From positions 34,801,058 through 34,865,057 of the forward strand of contig OX411543.1 in the NCBI GenBank assembly GCA_948146395.1: 64,000 nucleotides of DNA, in the 5' to 3' direction. Position numbers and translations under genes: made by a program. The DNA comes from Fragum whitleyi (taxonomy: Eukaryota > Mollusca > Bivalvia > Cardiida > Cardiidae). Of this stretch, positions 27,101 through 39,100 are shown piece after piece (position 1 is the stretch's first letter; each line of letters starts with the position of its first letter). The notes beneath the pieces are model-generated. The model did not search any database. It was not told the DNA's origin and saw only the letters and a program-made list of their open reading frames with translations.

Positions 27101-30100
27101 CCACATTTTATAAACAAATGTCTTGAAATTTTTAAAGAATGTTTGTGTCAATGAAATATCGATCGAGTTCGAAAAGGGACTTAGTGGGGTAAAAAATGAG
27201 ATCTAAGCGTCAAATTTTAGAAAAACCCTTCGTGCAAATTCTTTTCCAAAATATCTTGAATATTATTTGGAATAAGAGTTTCCTGGAAAGATTGGTCGAG
27301 TTAAAAAATGGGTCGACTGGGGTCAAAAATAAGGTCAAGTGGTCAAAGTTTAGTAAAAGTTTTTGTGATGTATATATGTCACATTTTTGGTTCAATTGTC
27401 TATTACTTCGTCAGAATGCTTGTCTACGTATTATCTGGGACGAGTTTGAATTTAGGTCAAATCGGTAAAATACAGTCAATTTGATTTTTTGCTGTCGAAA
27501 TATCAGGTGACTGTTTTATAGGACTCAGAACAGAATGATCAACAAATGGCAATAAAGTCAAAAATGCATAACTAGATAAAAATTCAGAACTACTAAATGA
27601 AATAAATGGTTTCATGGTTAAAGTAAATGTAAGACTGCTAGGTTTTTTGTTGTTGTTGATGTTGTTGTCGTTATTTTGTTTTGTTTTTGTTGTTTTTGGT
27701 ATCATTTGCGAATACCAGGAGCTATTGTCATGGTGGTGTGTCCGTCGTGTTTTCATGCGTTCGTTAACTTGATCTTTCAACATCTTCTATCCTTAACTTA
27801 TTTAACCAAACTTTTCAGAAATGTTCTTTAGGTGACCCTTTTATTTAGTTTTTCAAGACACTTTGGTTGAACCCCACCCCACCCCCACCCCCTGGTTATA
27901 AGGGCGCGACAGGCCGGCCTTATTTCGTTTTAAAATCTTTTAATGTCTTCTCCCACAACAGCCAATTTCAAACGAACTCTGGCTTAAATATTCCTTATAT
28001 GACGTTATACAAAATATCTTTAGAAAATTGATTGACCTCAATATATTGGCGATGGAGGGAGGTGGTTAATTTTACTTTGAAATCTTTACAAATGTTCTCC
28101 TACCAAACTTATGGGCCAATTTTAACGAAACTTGGCATAAATTGTCCTGGGTGAATCTTTTCATAACTTATTCAAAACATTTTGATTAAACCCCATAATA
28201 TGGGCCCGGTAGGACAGGGCTTTTTTTCATTATAATATCTTAATAAAATCTTCTCCTACACAATTTGGCCGATTTCTAAGAAATCAAGACTTGGCAAGGT
28301 TTTTTATGTGACCTTTTACATACTCAACTCAACTCAACTCAACTATTTTATTGTGAAATATAGGCCACCAGCCCATACACATGTCAAAGTACAACAATAC
28401 AACAATGCAACAATATAATGATACATGGTGAGACAGGGAACACATGGCTACTTAACTCATCACTAGAATAATCAGTTGTTTGTTAAATGTATACCCAAAA
28501 CTATGTAGGTTGAAATAAAATAGGTGTCTTGACTTCAAAAATATCCAATTTGATGTTAACAAAAAAATTAAGTACGAAAATGATTAATCTCCTTTTTTTT
28601 TATTTTACTGATTTTACTGATTTATTTTAGTCCGTTTGACTACTTAGAAATTCAGAGCGAATCTTAAAGATCTTTAAACATAAACGCTTAAAAAAAACTT
28701 TGATTGGCCCCCAGGTACAGGCATTAAAGGGTGGGTCTTATTTTTAATCTAAAATCAGAATAAGAACAGAACAGAACAGAGCATTTCCTTTATTACGTCC
28801 AAGTACAACAAGGTACAATACGGAAATATATACATAATGAAATACATGACAGTACACTAAGAGCTTCCGGTAAATCACACAAAAAAGATTAAAGAGAAAT
28901 TTTAGATGACAAAATTTTATGTGTGATGGTGTTCGAGGGATAGATGCTTTTTTTCAAAATAAGGGATTGATGAGTCTTTGCAATTCATCAGATAATTTTT
29001 TTTATCTGATCACTGTACCTAAGGAAGACCAAAACATCACAACTACAGCTCAAATATGATCATTCAACTGTAGCTTTGACATTTTGGCTTCCAGTCACAT
29101 TCTATCTTCCTAACTATTGTGTGGATTCTATTTTCCCTGATTAGATTGAGATTGTAACTGCACTAGATGTAATGGTTGTTATATTTACAATCCTCTTGTG
29201 CCATGGCGGCTGTTTCTCCCTTCTTTCACAGCCTTGATCGACGTGACAAAAACAAGGCTGTGAATATTGGGAACTTGACATGAAATAATAATGAGAATGA
29301 GTATTTAAAACAAATAAGTAAGAATAGATTTACACAATATTTCATAATCAATAGAAATACTATTTGAATTGAGGGAAATTGTTCTAGATCTAAATCATAG
29401 GCGTACTCAGGACTTTAAAATTTATACGCAATCAGAAGGCGACAAGTAAATAATATAAAGGCTAAAAAGAAAAGAAAATGGGAAACGTGCGAAAAGTTTC
29501 GATCCTAATCAGGCTGAGCAATCTGAACAGTTTTACTAGGATCGACACTTTAAGAACTGCCTAGATGGACTCTTTTCGCATGACGGATCAGTGTCCTCCT
29601 TCGTACGAAAAAAAAAGTATCGTTAGTCAAAATCACAAATCATTTTTAATCAATTTTTAGATTCTGCCGTGCAATATCTCACTGGTTTCTTTAGGAAATG
29701 ATGCATGGCAGGGTTCCATATTAAGTAACTACTGTAGAAGCAAATTCAATTTTTGACGTACACAAAAAATGCTCTTAACATGTTTAGTAAAACAGGCCAC
29801 AGATATTTAAAAAAGGAGATTGGTTCCAGGAGGTGTCATCCAGAGCTCGCATTTCAAACATGCTTAAATATGAATGTAGATAGGTCATTTTACGTTCAGA
29901 AAGCCAGTCAACTGCTAAAGTACTCGACTTCTGTCAGTCTGTGCAGTCTGACGAGGATCGACACTTTACGCACTACACAAATGCTCCAAATTCACCAAAA
30001 AGGTCCAATTTATATGATGACCTTATTATGAGACTTGTTTTTCATTTCTTTTTCAGCTATTCAAGTATCAGGTAAATTTGCTTCTTCTTTTTCTGCCCGT

Positions 30101-33100
30101 ATTTATTTCCGTTTATTAAAGTCGCTACCATTGCAAATGCCATTTTGAATTGTTACAAGGGATAGTGCAACGATACGTAACGAAACTTGTTATGAGATCT
30201 GCCATGGTTTCTTGAAGCTCACTGGGCCTCGGTTTTACGTCTCGTCCATAAGACAACTAGTTTGTTAGAGTGCCAGCCCGAAAAATATGATATCGAACCT
30301 ATGATACCTATGATATCGAACTTCAAGAGAATTGAAATCAGGTCGCCTTAATTTCATTGGTAAGGGTGATTTAATGACTAAAATACAGTTAATAACATCG
30401 AAAATTTAACACGGTGGGTGCTTTTTGAATGCTCTCCGGGTGAAATGGAATGATGGGGAGGAGCAAGTTTTGAGTGAACGAAATTAGCGATATTTTATTA
30501 TCTCCCTTTATTGAAATATACACTATTTTGTTTTAAATTGTCTTCACGAACCAATCAGACTCTTGAAATCAACATCATTTAGAGTAATCTTGCTGGAAAA
30601 ATCGATTTGAAAAAAATATCGATTGTTTTGAAAAATCTATAGGTTTTTTTAAAACAAATTTAGAGCGTTTTCGAATGGTTAGATTGGGTATGGGAACAAA
30701 AGGAGCACTGAGTGAGCGAGTTAGAAATGGTTTTGATCGAGGTAAAAGTCATTTTCATGATACTCTTATCAGTAACGACCCAAACATCTTTCGAAAAAAA
30801 TTATGAAAGTTTACTTAAATTTAAACTACTATCAAGTTCTTTTGATAATATTTATATGACATTCTTCGAAACTATATCTTTACAACAAAATTCCCTATTG
30901 CTCTTAGCAAGAATGTTTTTGTTGTTATTGTGTTATATTAAAGGGCAGTCATTCTTTCCGACTATTTGTCTCTCACCAATGGGTTGATAATCGTAGACCT
31001 ATGTGAGATAGTAGCTGGAGGCTAGGAAAGAATGTGGTGGTTGTACTGGTGAGAGAAATACCAGGAAACCACTGTTAGGTGCTCCAGCCGCCGCGATATA
31101 ACTGAAATAATGTTGAAAGCGGCGTTAAACTCCATTCAATCAAAAGTTATATTAAAGCTGGCTTTTATTAAATGTCGGCGATTTTCAAGATTTGGAATCT
31201 GATGATGCATGGGCGTAACTACCATTAAGCACATTAAGCAGAAATGAATTCTCTTTTCGAAAAATTTAGTTGATGAATGACCATAACATCAAAACTACAA
31301 CTTGTTCAAGCTGTAATTACGATGTTTTGATTACACACCAACGCTCAAATTATACAAAAGGGGAGCGGACGGATGACATTTTTTTTTGTCACAGTCCAAA
31401 CATCGCCTTTATTCTACATAATCTATGTTCGTCGCCTTCTGGGTGAGTACATATTTAAATAGTTAAGCCAATGTGATTGTTAACCGTCACAAAATCTATT
31501 TAAAGTCTGTCGGTAACGAATTTCCGTCACTCTTGGTGGAGCAACATCAATATTAGGCAGAGCCGTTCAACCGTAGAACCAAATAACTAAGATCCTTTCT
31601 CTAGGAAAACTTACCTATATGACGTCACCTTGTTATTTCAGAGCTCTAACGCAGACAAATCAAAACGAACAATTTGAGATTGATCTAGGTTTTTTTTTTT
31701 AAATGTTGATGGTAATTCAAGGTGCGTTAAAATTGAAAAAAAGTCTATGAAGTATCGATGAAATTATTGAGAAAAGGGAGAATTGCTTGAAACCAGCAAG
31801 TTCCTTTTTTGCCTCAATGTTTCCCTCCTTCGGTTTAAAATCAAAGGCTTGTGGGAAAAAAGTAACACAAATAGGCCAGATTTTTTTTATTTTTTTTTTA
31901 ACAATAGATTTTTCCTGTTTTATCAATATCAGATATTGCATTTTTTTAGAATCGACTTTTATGTCTTGTTTCCATTTTATTCTCATTTCGGTAGGTCTTC
32001 CTTGGGGAGGGATCATAAATATACTACTCAAAGTTTGCTAAGCACCAAACTTTTTCGCCGTTCTACAAGTGCTGATTTAAAATAAAACATTTGTGTTCGT
32101 GTTTGAAATAGTACAATAATGTATTGACAGGATATCAAATTTTACATTACCAAATTTGACAAGCAATTTTCTCGCGAGACCCGTGCAAAATGAGGAACCC
32201 CGGTTTCTTACCTGTCCTTTCTCACTTTGTACATGTACAGATGTCGAACAATTGTGGCGTGTTGTCGGTAGGCAAGGTGCTTCCCACCATGATTTTGGCA
32301 TGGTACTGGGGATACACCATACTGTTGTAACCAGAGCTTAAGCACAATTCCAACAGTATGGTGCACCTGTAAGGAGACATGGTAGGAGTAGAGCTACCTC
32401 CATCGCAGAAGACCGTTTTTTGGTAATTTAAGCCCGAAGGAACAGGTTTGCTACGCCAACGCAGCTTCATTCCGACCCTCGAAACGCCTCGGGAGTGCGA
32501 GTTTCGACTTAAACCACACGAACACGCTGCATGAGCATATTCTTAGGTCAAGAAGACCATGTATTCGTATTCCGCTGTCCCGAGTTAGTTGTCAGCGTCG
32601 GTTAACATGGGCATTGGACCACGTTTGCTGGCGCATAAGACGCTGGCGCCGCGTGCTTTTCACGGATGAGTCCAGTTATTGCCTGGAATACACTAATATG
32701 CGGGCTAGGTACTTGAGAAGGGGGAAAATGCAGCAAACAATGATGAGCACGATCATTATGGGGAAGGGTCCATCATGGTTTGGGGTGGCATCAGCTGGGA
32801 TGGGCGGACTGATCTTGTTATTTTAGGAAGAGGTACTCTGACAGCTCGTTGGTACATTGATGAAATCCTCAATAACCACATAAGATTTTACGCTAGTGCT
32901 ATTTGGGATTGATTCATTTTAATGGATGTTAATGCCCGTCCACACACGACCCGTATAGTCCAAGAGTACGTCTATTTCCCGCGATCTGCCAAGATACTTG
33001 AGAAACTCCCTAGCATATAACCGGTTCAAAGTGATCTCTGATTGGTCAATATCCTTGAAATTCAAAATTAATTGGATAGTATTGTCTTTTAATAATCGGC

Positions 33101-36100
33101 TGATTAAATGCAAGCGAGATACTAAAGACTTAAAATCATTTTTTCTGACAAATAGCTATATGTATTTTAAGGTTCATGTAAAGTGTTTGAGACCCAATAT
33201 TAAGGACACTTCAGTTGCCAAGAAAAAAGCAGTATGTCCAAGTATATTATTTATCAAAATGTTGCTGTTTAAGAGCACAATCATTTAAGCAGTATAAGCC
33301 TGTCATAGCTATAGCAGTTTAGCAAAAACATTGTGGTAAAGAGTCATTTTGTACAGAACAAGCAACTTTTTGACGGTCCGATAAAATTGGCTGATGTTTT
33401 AACAAAAAACAGTCTACGGCACTATCCAGGTACTACTACCACCGTTGGTATAACACCCGGATCCAAAACGTAGTTATGCAAGCAATTTATTTTGACTTAT
33501 TTTATAAACACATATGTCATTAATATCAGTCTATTTTTGTAAACCTGTAAATCTGTTTAAGGTATGGTGTGTTATCACAACATAAATTGAATGGAGTTTA
33601 ACGCCGCTTTCAACATTATTTCAGTTATATCGCGGCGGCTGGAGCACCTAACAATGGATTCCTGGTATTTCTCTCACCAGTACAACCATCACATTCTTTC
33701 CTAGCCTCCAGCTGCTATCTCACATAGGTCTACGATTTTCAACCCATTGGTGAGAGACAAATAGTCGGAAAGAATGAGTGCCGCCGTCGGGGATCGAACC
33801 CGTACATTTGTCTACATTCTATTCAAATTTAGGCAAAGTTTATCCATTCGTAATGAAGTTGTTGGTTTTGAACAAAATATCTCTTTTCCATTATGGTTTG
33901 GCTATTCTGTTATGAGATGTGGCCTCTAATCTTGTGCAACTGCTTGTGCTATTCTTCAGCTTCAATTAATTTCAGACAATCAGGATTTTTGTTTCAACAG
34001 CAAATTGAATACTTATCTTTTAATTAACTTGGGGCTGAATGTCAGACTGTGTTATTTGTTTTTTCTTATTGAGTATTTTAAGCAAACATGTATTCTCCAG
34101 CGTTTTACTCAGTGTCATATTACATTCGCTCTATCATAACTTCCAGACAACTGTAGCGATGCTATTCCGAACTGTTCGGCCTATAATTTGACGTCTGTGT
34201 GCAAGCAGTATAAAGTCTGGGCGAATGCAAAGTGCAGACGATCATGTGGCATATGTGGTAGGTAATACATTTTGATCATCAATGTACAATTGTACAAGTT
34301 TGACCCATTATAAAAAAGGGAATTTTAATTCAATAACTTTCCAAAAGATATATTTGAAAAGATATACGATTCAGTGAAGGACAGTTAGAACTTGCGAAAA
34401 TTATTGATTTTGGGCTTTTGAACAGAATCTTACAACGTGCTAATATCAAAAGTGCCATATCCGTAAACTTTCTTTTGTCCTATTGATCTGAATAAATGTG
34501 AAATTAGCACGTCAACTAGAGAATTTATAATCTTTTAAAAAGCTTATCGTCTATTTTCTGCTTTACCATCGTTATTTCAGGCTGTTAGTGACGTGGTTTT
34601 AGCAGAAAATCGACGCAATATTCTTCTGAAAGACCGATCGATTGCATATAAGTTTTTAAGCTCACCTGAGCACGGAGTGCTCAATGTGAGCTTTTGTGAT
34701 CGGGTGATGTCCGTCGTCCATCGTCCATTGTCCGCCAAACTTGGTCAGAATGTTTGTCTCCATCAAATCTCGGTTAAGATTGAAATAAGGTCAAGTGGGG
34801 TCACAAATGGGGTCAAATGGACAAATTTTTGAAAAACATTGTGTGCACTCAAGGGGCCACATTTTTGGCACAATTGTCTGGAACCTTAGTCAGAATGTTT
34901 GTTTCCATCAAACCTCGGTCAACTTCGAAATTGGTCAAGTGGGTCAAAGGGGTCAAATTTGAGAAAAACATTGTGTGAAATCTAGAGGCCACATTTTTTA
35001 CTCAAATGTTTTGATCCTTGGTCAGAACGTTTGTCGCCATTAAAATCTCGTTCAAATAAAAAAATGGGTCAAGTGGGCTCAAAAATAGGTCAAGAGGTCA
35101 AACTTTAGAAAAACCTTGTGTGTACTTTAGAGGTCACGATTTTGGCTCAAATGTCTTGAAACTTTGAAACTTGGTCAAAGTGTGTGTCTCCGTCAAATCT
35201 CGATCATACCAGAAATTGGGTCAAAAGGGGGTCAAAAATGGGGTCAAGTAGTCAAAATTAGGAAAAACATTGTGTGCACTCTAGAGGACTCATGCTTTAC
35301 TCAAATGTTTTGAAACTTGGCCAAAATGTTCGTTTCAATGAAATCTCGATCAAGTTTGAAATAAGGTTAAGTGGGGTCAACATGGGGTCAAGAGGTCAAA
35401 TTTGAGAATAACTTTATGTGCCCTCTTGAGGCCACACAAGTTTTGAAACTTAGTCAGAATGTTTGTCTCCATCGAATCTCGGTCAAGATCGAAATCGGAC
35501 CGAACTATGTCAAAAATTGGTCAAGGTGTTCAAATTTTAGAAAAACCTTATGTGCTCTTTGGGTCACATTTGTTGATCAAATGTTTTGAAATTTGGTCAG
35601 AAGGTTTGTCTTTATCAAATCTCGGTCAAGTTCGAAATTGGGTCAGGTGGGGTAAAAAAAATTGGAGTCAAGGGGTCAAACTTTAGGAAAACCTTGTATA
35701 CAATCAAGTGATCTCATTTTTGGCCTAAATGTCTTTAAACTTGGTCAAAATGTTTGTCTCCTTGAAATCTCATTCAAGTTCGAAATTGGGTCAAGTGGGG
35801 ATTAAATATAGGACAAGGTGTTCAAGTTTTAGAAAAAAAAAAAACGTATGTGCACTCTCTGTGGCACATTTGTTGATCAAATGGTTTGAAACTTGGTCAG
35901 AATGTTTGTTTCCATTAGAATTCTGTCAATTCGAAGTTGGGTCAAGTGGGGTAAAAAAAGTTGGATCAAGGGGCAAATTGTAGAAAAAGAATGTGTGTTC
36001 TCCAGAGGCAACATTTTTGGCTCAAATGTCTCGCAACTTGGTCAGACTTTTTGTCTCAATCATACATCGGTCACTTTAGAGATTGGGTCAAGTGAGGTCC

Positions 36101-39100
36101 AAAATTGGGTCAAGGGATCAACATTTAGGAAAATCTTATGTGAACTCTAGAGGCCATATTTTTTCGCCAAAAGGATTTGAAACTTGGTCATAATGTTTGT
36201 CACCATGAAATCTCGGTCAAGTTTGAAATTGAGTCAAGTGGGGTCAAAGAAGGGGTCGAGGGGTCAACTTTCAGAAAAAACTTGTAACCCGTAGGTTTTT
36301 GGCTCAAATGTCTTGAAACCTGGTCAGAATGTTTGTCTCTATGCAACCTAGGTCAGGTTGGAAATTTGGTCAATTGAGGTAAAAAATGAGATCAAGGGGT
36401 AAAATTTATGAAAACCCTTGTGTGCACTCTTGGATTGAAAATTCTGTATCTTGCTCAATATGTTTGTTTTGAAATTTTATAGAAGTTTGAAAAAAGGTAA
36501 AAAACTAGGACACCTTCAAATCTCGAGAAAAACGTTCCTAGTATTTTAGAGTCAACATACTTGACTCTAATGTTTGTCTTCTTGATATCTTTGACTTTTG
36601 TTAAGCTAGTAATGAATTTCAAATAAGTACTGTTGTCACTTTGCTACCATCGTCAACTATATGCATCAGGTGATCGCCAATGGTCCTCTTGTTTAAGAAT
36701 ATTGGGAGGAAATTGGATAGCATGCTATAGTAAAACGTGGCGAAATATGAGAGAATAATGCCTTGACAAAAAAATCCAAAACTACGGTATTTCTTGACCG
36801 TAAGATTTTGACCCTCTACCTCAAATGTTAGTTTTAAGATACTTATTTGTATTTTGATAGTTCTGCAATCTTAGTATAATTCTTGAATCTTATGGTAAGC
36901 GAGGAATCTTTTATGTTCTTAACTTAATTAGAAAATTCTGCATTTATCAATAAATTTTGAATCTAAAAATGACCATATCCTTCACCAGTCCCTAACGCAA
37001 GGTTTTTTCACCTGCTCTGGATGATGAATCTTCCATAATAAGTATTTTTCTCCTTTTACAGTGAATTTATCATGAAGCAGGTGAATCTAATCGTACAGCT
37101 GTAGACTTTTGAATTGAGCCAACTGTTTAAATTCATATTGTTTATGTACACTGGCCTTGAATAAGACACGTTTGTAAATTCAAAACTGGGTATTTTTTCA
37201 AACCGCAAATTCCACTTATAGACTTGTTATGCGTTTTAGAGATAGCTTGTGAGTCTGTGCGTGACATTTCCAACAATCTGACATGTTCATAAGGGAAAAG
37301 CATGTAGCAGCATAGGCAGAAAAAAGTTTAAGAGTTCCTGATTGTCGAAAACACTGAATCTTTATACATTACAGAGTACATAGTTAAGGCTAAGGAATAC
37401 TGTATTTTGTAGGAAAATGCGAGGATGACTATCCACATTGCGCAGGCTATGAACGCCAGATGTGCACCTCTGAGTTCGCACCATGGTTTAAGAAGAACTG
37501 TTACAGGTTTTGCGGTTACTGTATGTATATGATCTATTATCTAGTAAAAACTTTCTTTAAGATGTCAATTGAGCCTGTGCGTGACATTTCCAACAATTCG
37601 AAATGTTCGTGAGGTACATACATTAAGTAACGTATAAATCCACATTCTCTTCATATAAAGTTACCTGATGGTCTACATATATTTTGAGACCTTATATATT
37701 TACTAAACGCATAGTAAAGACTCTGGACAGACTGTACGGATGCACAGTTTTGTCAGAGCCTTTGCTTTGCGCATATTTGAAATTGTTGGAAATCTCACGC
37801 ACATGCTCAATTGGTAATTCCAGCGGTCTTTCTCGGATTATACAAAACGAACAATTTTAGACCAATCCAAATTCAAAGAATCTCTGCTTTGACACTGGCA
37901 CTGCAATTTAAAAAAAAACAGCATTAAGAAAAGAGAGAAATGGCTTGAAACAAGCAATTTCTCTCTTTCCTCATGTTCACCCACTTAAGTACTCTTAGAG
38001 CATAGAAAATCCATTATGTGGGAACAGGTAAGAACAGTTTATTCTCGTTAAAAAATGATATTTTTTTGTTTTGTTTTAAAGTAAAAAAAAATGTCTATTT
38101 TTTTAGAATCGGGGTATAAGTCTTTTGTCAATTTCCTTGTAATTAAGACATGTTTTTTCTGGATAACGGATCATCTTGATTGGAGTTTGGTACTTTCCCT
38201 GCAAAACGAACTATTTGTTAATTTGAAATGATCTTTGGACAATAAGGACTATCTCAAAATTATCAACTTTATGGTAATTTGTGTGAACCAATCAACGAGG
38301 CAAGATTACATATAAACTATAATTTCATGGTATTCATTATTATTTTTTGTTTTTAGAGGTCTTTTGAAAATTAAACTTAAGTTGGTTATTTGGGTAAAAA
38401 AAACCATATGGTCGCAAATAGGTGACATTTCATTTTAGCTCATCTGAGCATGTTCCTGGGACTATGCCAAAAGATATTGCCTTTCGCCGTCACCCCCTTT
38501 TTATGAGTTAAATATTAGCGAATAATCAAAACATCGTTACAACAGCTTAAATCAGCTGTACTTTAGTTTAAGATCATTCATCGACGCCATTTTTTGATAG
38601 AGGATTTATTTCTATTACGCACTTGCGTAATGTGCGTTTTGGTGGCTACGCCCTTGAAAAGAATATTTCAGTCCTACAGAGAACCTTTATGAGAACTATA
38701 TAGCCTACCTTTACTTATTTTGATACAGTAAGTAACATCGTGAAAGTGCATTTTTAATCGCTCACTCAGCGCTAAATTCATTCATTCCAAAGACTCACGC
38801 AAACCAATCAAAATCGCTCTAAAATTACTGTAAATATAAGATCAGAAACAATGTTCAAAATAAATATAGATTTCAATGTCATATTTGAACTTATCGACCT
38901 CTAATTGATTCTTGAATTTATAAGGTGCTATTTGTAGAACTTTTATGCATATTTCATAAAAGGGGATTGAATATCGCTAATTTTGTTCATCCTTAAAAAA
39001 TTAGCGATATAAGAAAATGTTCATTTAGTTTCACTCAAAACTCACTCATTGCACTCATTCAATTTCATTCCAAAATTATTCCAAAATCATACACCTTGTC

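Noticed and set aside
35371..36150. Series of similar short open frames (LGQNVCLH...)
   Set aside because: They are by-products of the 145-base tandem repeat, in changing frames.
34660..36700. CRISPR-like repeated units
   Set aside because: Units are degenerate, contiguous and about 145 bases, without short identical repeats and unique spacers; the DNA is eukaryotic.
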